The translations under genes and the position numbers were made by a program. From positions 235,160 through 299,159 of the forward strand of contig NZ_FOWW01000002.1 of the NCBI RefSeq assembly GCF_900115565.1: DNA of 64,000 bases, given 5' to 3'. A model generated the notes under the pieces. That model was not told the DNA's origin. It worked only from the letters and a program-made list of their open reading frames with translations, and did not search any database. Shown here in pieces: positions 18,359-27,080 of this stretch. Each line of letters begins with the position of its first letter. The stretch's first letter is position 1. This DNA comes from Amycolatopsis arida. Lineage in GTDB: Bacteria > Actinomycetota > Actinomycetes > Mycobacteriales > Pseudonocardiaceae.

Positions 18359-18943
18359 GTGACCCCGACCCCGCTCGTGAACGGCGAGAAGGCCAGCCGC
18401 AGGGAGCAGATCCTCGCGGCCGCGGCCGAGTTGTTCGCCCGGCACGGCTTCCACGGGGTGGGCATCGACGACATCGGCGCGGCCGTCGGCATCTCCGGAC
18501 CCGCGCTGTACCGGCACTTCCGCAGCAAGGACGCGATGCTCGGGGAGATGCTCGGTTCGATCAGCCGGTTCCTGCTCGAGGGCGGCACGGAGCTCGCCGA
18601 GCGGGCCGGTGACCCGCCGGACGTGCTGGCCGAGTTGGTGCGCTTCCACGTGGACTTCGCGCTGACCCATCCGGCGCTGATCACCGTGCAGGAACGCAAC
18701 CTCGCCAATCTCACCGACGCCGACCGCAAGCAGGTGCGCGCGCTGCAACGCCAGTACGTCGAGGTGTGGGTGACCGTGATCCGGGCCGCCATCCCCCGGG
18801 TGGACGAGGCACACGCCCGCTCGGCGGCACACGCCGTGTTCGGGCTGATCAACTCCACGCCGCACAACCGCCATCTGCCGGACACCGAGCTCGCCGAGTG
18901 GCTGACCCGACTCGCGCTCGGTGCCCTCCGGGCAGCGGGGTAG
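18359..18943 (+). CDS. TetR regulator of the leucine-degradation operon (BkaR-like)
   Basis: 194-residue repressor-type protein. The N-terminal TetR domain (residues 12-60) shows REQILAAAAELFARHGFHGV, then IDDIGAAVGISGPALYRHF and the SKDAML turn. The C-terminal domain resembles the TetR_C family of acyl-CoA-sensing regulators. It is divergent from accD1 with 149 bases between starts, which hold three copies of one palindrome. In mycobacteria a TetR protein (BkaR, Rv2506) controls the equivalent locus; the same role is inferred here, probably with autoregulation. Confidence 0.87.
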   Translation: MTPTPLVNGEKASRREQILAAAAELFARHGFHGVGIDDIGAAVGISGPALYRHFRSKDAMLGEMLGSISRFLLEGGTELAERAGDPPDVLAELVRFHVDFALTHPALITVQERNLANLTDADRKQVRALQRQYVEVWVTVIRAAIPRVDEAHARSAAHAVFGLINSTPHNRHLPDTELAEWLTRLALGALRAAG

Positions 18944-19024
18944 CCCAGCCCGCCCACCCGCCTGGGTGATCTTCACCCCGGCGCACGTATCCCACCGGTG
19001 CGGCGCCTGGTGTTTGATAGGCAC

Positions 19025-19525
19025 GTGCAGCCCAACCGGAGCGAGGACGAGCGGCATCGGCTGGTCGAGAAGGCGCAGCGCGCACTGGTGGCCCTGCGGC
19101 TCGGCCGCGACGACGACGCGCTCGCCCACCTCATCCCCAGCATCGCCGACCCGGCCGACGCGCTCGCCGAGACCAGGGCGCTCATGCTGCTGCTGTTCGG
19201 CGAGTGCAGCGCGATGGTGGCCACCCTCGGCGACGGTGGCAGCGCACCGGTGAAGGTGCAGGTCTTCGACGAGGCCGGCGAGGAGGTGTCGATCGACCAG
19301 GCCGACCCGCCGGTGCGAACCGCCGTGCGCACCCTGCTGGCTGAGGTGCACGGCAACACCGAGGCGGCCGCGGAGCAGGTGGAGATCGCGCTGGCCAACG
19401 CGGCGCCGGACGAGGTGGACAGTCTCGTCCTGCAGGCCCTTCGCTGGACGGTCCGGCTGTCCGTCGAGTGCCTTGACCGCGGCCTTTCGGTGGCCCCCTG
19501 GATCGCCGAGGCACTGGCCGAGTAG
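19025..19525 (+). CDS. Conserved hypothetical protein, helical
   Basis: Unrecognised soluble protein of 166 residues, predicted mostly helical and acidic, with no Cys-rich motif, signal peptide or membrane segment. Hydrophobic helices are visible at ALAETRALMLLLFGECSAMV and VDSLVLQALRWTVRLSVECL. I chose GTG 19025 because TTTGAT followed by six bases precedes it, like the leaderless starts elsewhere here; GTG 18998 is the alternative. It lies between the TetR gene (same strand, 81 bases) and a convergent VOC gene. Codon use is normal for the window. Confidence 0.6.
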   Translation: MQPNRSEDERHRLVEKAQRALVALRLGRDDDALAHLIPSIADPADALAETRALMLLLFGECSAMVATLGDGGSAPVKVQVFDEAGEEVSIDQADPPVRTAVRTLLAEVHGNTEAAAEQVEIALANAAPDEVDSLVLQALRWTVRLSVECLDRGLSVAPWIAEALAE

Positions 19526-19737
19526 CCGGCGGCGCGACTCCTCGACCAGGGCGGCGGCACTCGGTCTCATTGTCCATAATGGACATCTTGTCCCGCTGCT
19601 CGAGCCATCCGGCACTGGACGACGAGAGCTCCGACGGCCGCGAGGGTGCGCACCGCCGGGCGAGGCAGCCGCCGGCGGCGCCAACCGCCAGCGGGGCGCC
19701 GTCCGACCCGGTCCCCACTCGCGGGAGTGGGTCGTGA

Positions 19738-20127
19738 TCAGTCCCGTTGCTGCAGCGCGTACCGGTTGCCCTCGGAGTCGAGGAACATCGCCCACCAGCC
19801 CCAGGGCTGCCTGGTGGGCTTGGCCGGAAACTCCACGCCCTTCGCGGACAGCTCGCGGTAGGTCCGCTCCACGTCGTCGGCGTAGAAGAAGAAGTTGGCC
19901 GTGGGCAGGTCGTCGCGGGTGGCGAAGTTGACCCGGTCGTCGGGATCGGCGCTGAGCACCAGCACCGTCTCCCTGTCCGCGGTGGTCACCTCCAGCCAGC
20001 GGTTGCCCTGGTCGTCGTAGGGGACGTCGGTGGCGACCTCGAAGCCGATGGTCTCGGTCCAGAACCGCTTGGCGCGGTCCTGGTCCCGGACCCCGATGAC
20101 GGCCTTGCTGACACCCCGGATCGGCAT
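19738..20127 (-). CDS. VOC-family (glyoxalase/bleomycin-resistance fold) protein
   Basis: 129-residue single vicinal-oxygen-chelate domain, starting SKAVIGVRDQDRAKRFWTETIGFEV and ending WWAMFLDSEGNRYALQQRD. Such proteins bind a metal and act as small dioxygenases, isomerases or resistance proteins; the substrate is unknown. It is divergent from a PadR regulator with 66 bases between starts, so PadR-controlled expression is likely. ATG 20125-20127 has GGAGG eight bases upstream. Confidence 0.82.
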   Translation of the reverse strand: MPIRGVSKAVIGVRDQDRAKRFWTETIGFEVATDVPYDDQGNRWLEVTTADRETVLVLSADPDDRVNFATRDDLPTANFFFYADDVERTYRELSAKGVEFPAKPTRQPWGWWAMFLDSEGNRYALQQRD

Positions 20128-20146
20128 GGCTCATCCCTCCGTGTTC

Positions 20147-20187
20147 GATATATCCACTTCGGATACAACGAAGTCGGAGTGTATTCT
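20147..20187. promoter_or_regulatory. Divergent VOC/padR promoter with palindromic operator
   Basis: ACTTCG (20156-20161) and CGAAGT (20169-20174) form a perfect six-base inverted repeat with a seven-base centre, next to the palindrome GATATATC (20147-20154). TATTCT at 20182-20187 is a -10 box six bases before padR ATG 20194 (leaderless). The inverted repeat covers its -35 zone, suggesting autoregulation. Confidence 0.55.
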
Positions 20188-20193
20188 CGGCAC

Positions 20194-20553
20194 ATGGCGG
20201 ACGGCACCCCCCCTGCGGTCACCCCCGCGGCGTTCCAGGTGCTGCTCGCACTGGCCCGTGGCCGCGCGCACGGCTACGCGATCATGGGGTTCGTCGGCGA
20301 GATCACCGACGGCGCCGTCCAACTCGGACCAGGCACGCTGTACCGGACGCTGGCCCGGCTCGCCGCCGACGGGCTGGTCGAGGAGGCCCCCGAGGAACGC
20401 GCCGACGAGCCGCACGATGCCCGCCGGCGCTACTACCGGCTCACCCGGCTGGGGTGGGAGGTGGCCCGCCGGGAAGCCGAGCTGGTGGACCGGCTGGCCG
20501 CGGCCGCCGCGGCCGCCGGGCTGCTGCCCGAGGCGCGAAGGGACACGGCATGA
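20194..20553 (+). CDS. PadR-family transcriptional regulator
   Basis: 119-residue winged-helix regulator of the PadR type: AFQVLLALARGRAHGYAIMGFV, then LGPGTLYRTLARLAADGLVEE and a wing ending RRYYRLTRLGWEVARREAEL, followed by a short dimerising helix. Its stop overlaps the ATG of the next VOC gene (ATGA), so the two are translationally coupled. PadR proteins usually repress nearby genes and release DNA on binding small phenolics or drugs; the ligand is unknown here. Probable targets are the two flanking VOC genes and itself. Confidence 0.88.
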   Translation: MADGTPPAVTPAAFQVLLALARGRAHGYAIMGFVGEITDGAVQLGPGTLYRTLARLAADGLVEEAPEERADEPHDARRRYYRLTRLGWEVARREAELVDRLAAAAAAAGLLPEARRDTA

Positions 20554-20999
20554 CGACCCGGCCCCGGAGCCGCCCGATCGGCCTGGTGCCGCACCTGTTC
20601 GTCCGGGACGTGCCGGGGGCGCTGGCCTTCTACCGCGCGGCGTTCGGCGCCGTGGAGGTGTTCCGCAACGTCCTTCCCGACGGCACCGTCCTGTTCGTCG
20701 AGCTCGCCGTCGGCGACGCCCGGCTGCTGCTCAGCGAGGAGATCCCCCGCCTCGACGCGCTCTCCGCGGCCACCGTGGGCGGCTGCCCGATGCTGCTCGT
20801 GCTGGAGACCGCCGACCCGGACGACCTGGCTCGCCGCGCCGCCTTCGCCGGTGCCAGGATCGAGGCGCCGGTGACCGAGATGTTCTTCGGCGAGCGGTAC
20901 GGCCGGATCGTCGATCCCGAGGGCTACCGGTGGGCGCTGACCACCAAGCGCGAGCAGTACACGCCCGACGACATCGACGCGCGCACTCCGGAAGCCTGA
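20550..20999 (+). CDS. VOC-family protein, PhnB/glyoxalase type
   Basis: 149-residue VOC protein (LVPHLFVRDVPGALAFYRAAFGAVEVFR and the C-terminal FFGERYGRIVDPEGYRWALTT), resembling the PhnB-like glyoxalase subfamily. The substrate is unknown. ATG 20550 overlaps the padR stop, placing it in the same mRNA, and the PucR gene follows after three bases. Two VOC genes flanking one PadR gene suggest a small chemical-stress unit. Confidence 0.82.
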   Translation: MTTRPRSRPIGLVPHLFVRDVPGALAFYRAAFGAVEVFRNVLPDGTVLFVELAVGDARLLLSEEIPRLDALSAATVGGCPMLLVLETADPDDLARRAAFAGARIEAPVTEMFFGERYGRIVDPEGYRWALTTKREQYTPDDIDARTPEA

Positions 21000-21002
21000 G
21001 CG

Positions 21003-22562
21003 ATGGGTTCGGTGCGCGCCGTCGTCGACCGGGTCGGCCCCACCCTGCTGCACGTGGTGCACCTGCCCGAGCACTGCCCCACGGTCGCCGACGTGGTGAT
21101 CGCCGAGCCGGGTGGTCGTGGCCACCTCGCCGCCGGTGACCTGGTGCTCGGGGTCGCGACCACCGATCCCGCCGAGGCGGTCGAGCTGATCCGGCACAGC
21201 GGCCAGCGCGCCGCGGCGGCGGTGCTGCTGAAGCCGCCGCTGCCCGGCCGTCCGGCGATCCGCCGCGCGGCCCGCTCCACCGGGATCGGCCTGGTCGAGG
21301 TGCACGCCGGCACGTCGTGGGCGCAGCTGGTGTGGCTGCTGCGCACGGTGCTCGACGCGATCGCCGACGAGTCGGAGACCCTGGAGAACGGGGGCGACCC
21401 CGGCGCGAGCGACCTGTTCCGGCTGGCCGACGCGGTGGCCTCGGTGGTGGACGCGCCGGTGACCATCGAGGACACCAACTCGCGGGTGCTGGCCTACTCG
21501 GCGCGGCAGGACCTCACCGACCCGGCGCGGGTCTCCACCATCATGGGCCGTCGGATTCCCGACGACGTGCTCGCCCGGTTCCGCTCCCGCGGGGTGTTCC
21601 GCGAGCTGTCCCGGGGCCGGCAGACGATCTTCGTCCCGGCCCAGCAGGACGGCACGCTGCCCCGGCTGATCGTGCCGATCCGGATGGGCGGGGAGCTGCT
21701 CGGCTCGATGTGGGCGGTGGTGTCCGGGCCGGTGTCCGACGAGCGCGCGGCCGCGTTCGCCGATGCCGCACCGGTGGTCGCGCTGCACCTGCTGCGGCGC
21801 AGGGCGCACGCCGACGCGCAGCGCCGCGCGTCGGCCGAGCTGCTGCGGGCGGTGCTGCAGGGCAAGGCCGGTCCGCGGGCGGCGCTCGCCGAGCTCGACC
21901 TCGCCGAGGGGCCGCACCGGGTGGTCGCCGTCGACACGGCGCGCGGCGACGGCCGTGACGTCACCGACGGTGAGGGGCTGCGGCTGGCCCTGCTCGAACG
22001 GATCTCGCACGGCATCGGGCGCCGACCGGTGGCCACCGAGCTCGGCGGCCTGCTGTACGCGGTCGTGCCGGAGGCGGGCGGGCAGGGCGACTGGCCGGAG
22101 CTGCGCGCGGCGCTGGGGTCGATCCCCGAGGTGCGCGCGGCCGCGGGGTCGGCGGGGGAGATCGACGCGCTGGCCCGCTCGCGGGCGGAGGCCGAGGAGG
22201 CGCTGGGGTTGTTGCGGGCCGGCCTCGTCCCCGGCCCGGTGGTCACCCACGACGACGTGTGGACCGCGCTGGTGCTGCACCGCGCGGCGACGGCGGCCGC
22301 GGGGGCGGACGTCACGGCGCTCGGCCCGCTCGACCGGCTGCGCGCGCACGACCGGACACAACGGACGGAGTACGTCGACACCCTGTACCAGTGGCTGCGG
22401 CACCCCGGCGATCCGCGGAGGGCGGCCCGGACCCTGCGGATCCACCCGAACACGTTGCGGTACCGGATGCGCCGGCTGCTCGAGCTGACCGGCGTGAACC
22501 TCGACGACCCGGACGTGCGGCTCGCGCTGCTCACGCAGCTCATCGCCCTCCACTGGCGCTGA
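21003..22562 (+). CDS. PucR-family transcriptional regulator
   Basis: 519-residue regulator. The N-terminal region (PTVADVVIAEPGGRGHLAAGDLVLGV) resembles the PucR purine-catabolism regulator domain. A central GGDEF-like/CdaR region follows. The C-terminal HTH_30 domain carries ARTLRIHPNTLRYRMRRLLELTGVNLDDPDVRL. It starts three bases after the VOC gene and may be in that transcript. PucR relatives such as Bacillus AdeR activate alanine dehydrogenase genes, and ald lies about 670 bases downstream (convergent). Control of ald is a reasonable guess, not shown by sequence. Confidence 0.86.
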   Translation: MGSVRAVVDRVGPTLLHVVHLPEHCPTVADVVIAEPGGRGHLAAGDLVLGVATTDPAEAVELIRHSGQRAAAAVLLKPPLPGRPAIRRAARSTGIGLVEVHAGTSWAQLVWLLRTVLDAIADESETLENGGDPGASDLFRLADAVASVVDAPVTIEDTNSRVLAYSARQDLTDPARVSTIMGRRIPDDVLARFRSRGVFRELSRGRQTIFVPAQQDGTLPRLIVPIRMGGELLGSMWAVVSGPVSDERAAAFADAAPVVALHLLRRRAHADAQRRASAELLRAVLQGKAGPRAALAELDLAEGPHRVVAVDTARGDGRDVTDGEGLRLALLERISHGIGRRPVATELGGLLYAVVPEAGGQGDWPELRAALGSIPEVRAAAGSAGEIDALARSRAEAEEALGLLRAGLVPGPVVTHDDVWTALVLHRAATAAAGADVTALGPLDRLRAHDRTQRTEYVDTLYQWLRHPGDPRRAARTLRIHPNTLRYRMRRLLELTGVNLDDPDVRLALLTQLIALHWR

Positions 22563-23236
22563 CACCGCGAGCTCACGCCCGGGAGCGCGAGTCTCACGTT
22601 CCGACCCGCGAGTTCCGGCTCGGGCACGCCCCCATGGCAGGGGGGCACGACCGGAAGGGAGCAATCATTCCCCTCCCCCAGATCCCGTCCGGCTCCAGGC
22701 GCCACACACCAGCGTGGGGGCACCATCCACTCCCCACCTCATCCGGCTCTGAGCCCCCCACCAAGCGTGGGGGCACCAGCCACTCCCCCTCCCCATCCCG
22801 ATCCGAAGCCGTCAACACAATCCGGCTTCGGGATGGGGACCCGAGAGGACGCACCCTCCCCAGGATGGAAGGGGTGCACCGTCGCCGTCCCCTTCTGGAG
22901 CCGGCAGTGTGTTACGGGCTGGGGCTCGCGTCAAAGCCGGCAAGGACGAAGGGGACGGGGGAGAACCAAGGGGTCGCCACACTTCGGGCGATGTGGGGAG
23001 CTCCACGGCCAGCCTCGGCCAGGTGGGGCGGCTCCGGCGAAGGAGGCGGCGAGGACCAAGGCGGTGCCACGCCTCGAGGGTGCTTCGCGTGCCCTTACCG
23101 ACCCGGGCCCCAACTTGAGGCATCGGGCACGCACCCCTGCCGCGTGCCGGACCCGCCTCTCAACCAGTGCCTTGCCTGGCTTGCTTCCGGCGGCCAGGTG
23201 CCGCTCTCGACAAACCAGGCGAAGCCCTTCGGTGGG
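22563..23236. other. Repeat-rich intergenic region, no gene supported
   Basis: The 674 bases between the convergent pucR and ald genes hold short open frames, but these are proline/glycine/arginine-rich in all frames and lack ribosome binding sites or recognisable domains. It contains three GCGAG-phased 20-21 base units (22567-22612), a 25-base near-perfect direct repeat (22711-22735 and 22764-22788, one mismatch), and a 74-base element (22769-22842) that recurs inverted near 26.6 kb. Confidence 0.65.
22769..22842 (-). repeat. Intergenic 74-base repeat element, uninterrupted copy
   Basis: Its reverse complement matches 26584-26617 (31 of 34 bases) and then 26681-26720 (37 of 40). The other copy is split by a 63-base insertion. 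It contains CTTCGG and GGGG/CCCC tracts able to form hairpins. Confidence 0.75.
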
Positions 23237-24343
23237 TCAGAGCTCGACCGGGGTGTGGGACATGTCGTGGGCGACGGCGACCGGCTCGTTGGTCAGCCGG
23301 CCCGCGTGGGTGTTCAGCCCCTTGGCGAGGCTGTCGTCCGCGCGCAGCGCCGCGGTCCAGCCGTGGTCGGCGAGCTGCACGACGTACGGCAGCGTCACGT
23401 TGGTCAGCCCGTACGTCGACGTCCGCGGCACGGCGCCCGGCATGTTCGCCACGCAGTAGAACACCGAACCGTGCACCTCGTAGGTCGGCGCGTCGTGCGT
23501 GGTCGGCCGCGAGTCGGCGAAGCAGCCGCCCTGGTCGATGGAGATGTCCACCAGCACGCTGCCCTGCCGCATCCGGGAGACCAACTCACTGGACACCAGC
23601 CTCGGTGCCTTCGCCCCGGGCACCAGCACCGCGCCGACCACCAGGTCGGCCTCCAGCACGGCCTGCTCCAGTGCGAACGCGTTCGAGGTGACCGTCCGGA
23701 TCCGCCCACCGAAGTCGTGGTCGATCTGCCGCAGCCGGTCGACGTTGGTGTCCAGCACCTCCACGTCGGACCCGAGACCGAGGGCGATCCGCGCGGCGTT
23801 CAACCCCGCGACGCCACCACCGATCACCACCACGCGCGCCGGGTGCACCCCCGGGATCCCGCCGGGCAGCACCCCGCGGCCACCGCTCGGCTTCATCAGC
23901 GAGTGCGCCCCCACCTGCGCGGCGAGCCGGCCGGCCACCTCGGACATCGGCGCCAGCAGCGGCAACGACCCGTCCGGCAGCTGCACCGTCTCGTATGCGA
24001 TCGCGGTCGTGCCCGCGGCCAGCAGCGCCTCGGTCAGCGGCCGGTCGGCGGCCAGGTGCAGGTAGGTGAACAGCACCTGGCCGGAGCGCAGGAACCGGTA
24101 CTCCGGCTCGATGGGCTCCTTGACCTTCAGCACCAGCTCGCCCTCGGCCCAGGTGTCCTCGGCGCTGGCGAGCACCTTGGCCCCGGCCGCGATGTACTCC
24201 TCGTCCGAGATCGCCGACCCGATGCCGGCATCGGTCTCGACGAAGACGTCGTGGCCACGCTGGGTCAGCTCGTGCACTCCGGCCGGCGTCAGCGCGACCC
24301 GGTACTCGTGTTTCTTGGTCTCACGGGGGACGGCGATACGCAC
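23237..24343 (-). CDS. ald: Alanine dehydrogenase
   Basis: NAD-dependent interconversion of L-alanine and pyruvate plus ammonia. 368 residues with the family signature: R15-region PRETKKHEYRVALTPAGV, the catalytic Lys and His regions LVLKVKEPIEPEY and FTYLHLAADRP, the NAD loop VVVIGGGVAGLNAA and the conserved DISIDQGGC. Start GTG 24341-24343 has AGGAG six bases upstream; the open frame extends to 24526 but without family sequence. It is divergent from the quinone oxidoreductase gene and convergent with pucR. Usual role: alanine use as nitrogen or carbon source, and redox balance under low oxygen. Confidence 0.95.
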   Translation of the reverse strand: MRIAVPRETKKHEYRVALTPAGVHELTQRGHDVFVETDAGIGSAISDEEYIAAGAKVLASAEDTWAEGELVLKVKEPIEPEYRFLRSGQVLFTYLHLAADRPLTEALLAAGTTAIAYETVQLPDGSLPLLAPMSEVAGRLAAQVGAHSLMKPSGGRGVLPGGIPGVHPARVVVIGGGVAGLNAARIALGLGSDVEVLDTNVDRLRQIDHDFGGRIRTVTSNAFALEQAVLEADLVVGAVLVPGAKAPRLVSSELVSRMRQGSVLVDISIDQGGCFADSRPTTHDAPTYEVHGSVFYCVANMPGAVPRTSTYGLTNVTLPYVVQLADHGWTAALRADDSLAKGLNTHAGRLTNEPVAVAHDMSHTPVEL

Positions 24344-24543
24344 GATGGTCTCCTGACGGGTTCGCGACGCTCTGGGGCTGGTGGGGTGTTGTTGCCCACG
24401 GTGAACCACCCGGACGGCGGTGTCATCGTGCCGCCCCGACAATCTTGCGCCCTTCGGATAGGTCTCGCACGACAAGCCTTGACCTCTCCTCAACTGGAGG
24501 TACGAGGCTGGGTCCACCACGTACACGAGGAGTAGGAGCAGGC

Positions 24544-25503
24544 ATGCGTGCCGTGTGGTTGACCCGGTTCGGCGGGCCCGAGGTGCTCGTCGAGGGCGAG
24601 GCTCCGGACCCGGCCCCCGCCGCGGGACAGGCGCTGGTCGAGGTGGTGTTCGCGAACATCACCTTCGTCGAGACCCAGTTCCGCGCGAGCGGCCGGGGAC
24701 CGTTCACCGGCACGCCGCCGGTGGTTCCCGGCAACGGAGTGGGAGGGGTGGTCAGCGCCCTCGGCCCCGATGTCGACCCCGACTGGGTGGGCCGACGGGT
24801 GGTGACGGCCACCGGAGGATCCGGCGGCTACGCCCAGCGAGTCGCGGTGCCGGCCGAGGGGCTCTTCGTGGTGCCGGAGGAGCTCGCCCTCGACGCCGCG
24901 GTCGCGCTGCTCGCCGACGGGCGGACGGCCGCGATGATGGTGGACGCCGCGCGACCGCGACCGGGGGAACGGGTGCTCGTCGAGGCCGCCGCGGGTGGCG
25001 TGGGCAGTCTCCTCGTGCAGCTGGCCGCGACGGCCGGCGCCAGGGTGGTCGCGGCGGCCGGTGGCGAGCGGAAGGTGGCGCTGGCCAGGGAGCTCGGTGC
25101 GGAGCTGGTTGTCGACTACCGCCAACCGGACTGGCCGGAGCGGGTCCGGGCCGCGGTCGGCGGGGTGGACGTCGTGTTCGACGGGGTCGGCGGGGAGACC
25201 GGACGGGTCGCCTTCGGCCTGCTCGACCGCGGGGGCCGGTTCGTCGGCTTCGGGCTGGCCAGCGGCAGCTGGGCGGACGTGCCGGCGGAGGCGGCCGCGG
25301 AGCGTGGGATCACCGTGACCTCGGGGCCGCCGGTGGATCCGGCCGCGGTACGCCGCTACACGGAGCACGCGCTGGCGGAGGCGGCCGCGGGCCGGCTGCG
25401 CCCGGTGATCGGGCAACGGTTCCCGCTGGCGCGGGCGGCCGACGCGCACGCCGCGATCGAGGCCAGGGCCACCGTCGGGAAGACCCTGCTGGAGGTGGCG
25501 TGA
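24544..25503 (+). CDS. Quinone oxidoreductase-like medium-chain dehydrogenase
   Basis: 319-residue zinc-independent MDR protein. The GroES-like N-terminal part (RAVWLTRFGGPEVLVEGEAP, VVPGNGVGGVV) precedes a Rossmann domain with the NADPH loop VEAAAGGVGSLLVQLA. It lacks the Cys cluster of zinc alcohol dehydrogenases and fits NADPH:quinone reductases. ATG 24544 has TAGGAG six bases upstream. Its stop overlaps the start of the LLM oxidoreductase by one base, so they form an operon of two reductases with unknown substrates. Confidence 0.87.
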   Translation: MRAVWLTRFGGPEVLVEGEAPDPAPAAGQALVEVVFANITFVETQFRASGRGPFTGTPPVVPGNGVGGVVSALGPDVDPDWVGRRVVTATGGSGGYAQRVAVPAEGLFVVPEELALDAAVALLADGRTAAMMVDAARPRPGERVLVEAAAGGVGSLLVQLAATAGARVVAAAGGERKVALARELGAELVVDYRQPDWPERVRAAVGGVDVVFDGVGGETGRVAFGLLDRGGRFVGFGLASGSWADVPAEAAAERGITVTSGPPVDPAAVRRYTEHALAEAAAGRLRPVIGQRFPLARAADAHAAIEARATVGKTLLEVA

Positions 25504-26396
25504 TGGCGGGCGTGCGGATCGGCGTGGTGCTGCCGCCGTTCGGTGCCGACGCCGGGCGTGAGGTGGCCGCCGCCGCCCGGCACGCGGAGCGCCGCGGGCT
25601 GGACTCGGTGTGGACCGGCGACCATCTCGTCGCGGTGCGGCCGAAGCTGGACGCGACGATGGTGCTCACCGCCGCCGCGGCCGCGACCGAGCGGATCCGG
25701 GTCGGCTTCGGGGTGCTCGTGCTGGCGCTGCGGCCGGTGGCCTGGGCGGCGAAGCAGGTCGCCACGCTGCAGCACCTCTCCGGTGGCCGGGTGGTGCTCG
25801 GCGTCGGGGTCGGCGGTGACGTGCACGGCGACATCGGCTGGCACGCGGCCGGGGTGCCGTTCGCCGAGCGTGGCCCGCGCACCGACGCCGCGCTGGAGGT
25901 GCTGCCCGGCCTGGTCCGCGGCGAACCCACGGTGCTGGACGACAGGAAGGTCACCCTGGAGCCGGGCGCCCCGCTCCCGCCGGTGTTGGTCGGCGGTGGC
26001 CGGGCCGCGCTGCGCCGGGCGCTGCGGTTCGGCCACGGGTGGTACCCCGCGTTCACCGACGAGGCCGTGATCGCCGACGGCGCCCGCCGGCTCGCCGAGC
26101 GGGCCGCGGAGCTCGACCGGCCGGCGCCCGAGGTCACCGCCGGGGTGGTCGCGGTGCTCGGTGACGTACCGCGGGAGCGGATCGAGGCCGAGGCACGGTC
26201 GCTGGCGGGCTACGGGATGTCCGAGGACGAGGCGTTGCGCACCCTGCTCACCGGCGGCCCAGCCGCGGCCGCCGACCGGATCACCGCTCTGGCCGCCGCG
26301 GGTGCGACAGAGGTAGTCGCCCTCTGCCGAGGCGACGACTGGTTCCACCAGGTAGAACTCCTGGCCGAAACCCGCCGCCTGCTGACCACGGCCTGA
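25503..26396 (+). CDS. LLM-class (luciferase-like, probably F420-dependent) oxidoreductase
   Basis: 297-residue TIM-barrel protein of the bacterial luciferase superfamily: IGVVLPPFGADAGREVAAAA, LDSVWTGDHLV, RIRVGFGVLVLALRPVAWAAKQVATLQHLSGGR and GVGVGGDVHGD are the usual blocks. In actinobacteria such proteins mostly use coenzyme F420; FMN use cannot be excluded. Its ATG overlaps the stop of the upstream quinone oxidoreductase (TGATG), implying coupled translation. Substrate unknown. Confidence 0.85.
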   Translation: MAGVRIGVVLPPFGADAGREVAAAARHAERRGLDSVWTGDHLVAVRPKLDATMVLTAAAAATERIRVGFGVLVLALRPVAWAAKQVATLQHLSGGRVVLGVGVGGDVHGDIGWHAAGVPFAERGPRTDAALEVLPGLVRGEPTVLDDRKVTLEPGAPLPPVLVGGGRAALRRALRFGHGWYPAFTDEAVIADGARRLAERAAELDRPAPEVTAGVVAVLGDVPRERIEAEARSLAGYGMSEDEALRTLLTGGPAAAADRITALAAAGATEVVALCRGDDWFHQVELLAETRRLLTTA

Positions 26397-26583
26397 CCCC
26401 CCGGCCGCTCACCACTGGACCAGACCCCGCCCACCCCGGGGGCGGGCGGCCGGTCCAGCGTATCGGCGGACGGCCGCGGAACCCGCCACGCGCGAAATCT
26501 GTGGATGGTTTCGAGCGATGTGGACAACTCGACGGGCCGCTGCGGGTGCACCCTGCGGCGGGGTTGCCCCGTCGCGGGTGGTT

Positions 26584-26720
26584 GGGTCCCCACCCCGAAG
26601 CTGAATTGTGTTGACGGTCGTCGGTGCCGTGTCAAGGCGGGAAAGCGTGCCTTGACACGGCACCCCCGCCCGCAAGGCGGCTTCGGATCGGGGTGGGGAG
26701 GGGGAATGGCTGATGCCCCC
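26584..26720 (+). repeat. Intergenic repeat element split by a 63-base hairpin insertion
   Basis: The outer parts 26584-26617 and 26681-26720 match the inverted copy at 22769-22842 at 68 of 74 bases. The insert 26618-26680 is bounded by CGG on both sides. It holds a perfect 16-base inverted repeat (26623-26638 and 26649-26664, GGTGCCGTGTCAAGGC arm) with a ten-base loop. Confidence 0.75.
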
Positions 26721-26980
26721 GCGCCTACGGGGACGTACCGCGAGCCGGGTGGAACGGGGGCCGGCCACGTCTGAGGGCGTGCCCCGACCCGGGATGGAAC
26801 GGCTAACGCCCCCACCGCTGAGTGAGGCGCACCCCGCCGAGGCTGTGTTCCCCGGGCAGCAACCTCGCGTCCTGACGGGGTGGGGACCTTGGCAGGACGC
26901 GAGCCGAAGGTGGCCTTTGGCTACCCACGCGATACTCGAGACCGCCGTGGGCTCGCAAGCAACGCCCCCCGAAAGCAGAC

Positions 26981-27043
26981 CTCGCCGTCCCAAACGCGTA
27001 ACTCGCGCTCCCGAACGAAGCGCTCGCGCTCTCGAGCCAGGCC
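26981..27043 (+). repeat. Three 21-base tandem units
   Basis: Units at 26981-27001, 27002-27022 and 27023-27043 all begin CTCGC and share the core CTCGCGCTCCCGAACG with substitutions. They are the same family as 8552-8648 and, reversed, 22567-22612. Confidence 0.65.
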
Positions 27044-27080
27044 CCTCACGCCCGGCCGCCCACGGCCCCCGCCGCGAGGC

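Noticed and set aside
22767-23459. Plus-strand frame of about 230 residues between pucR and ald
   Set aside because: Low-complexity product overlapping repeats and the 3' end of ald.
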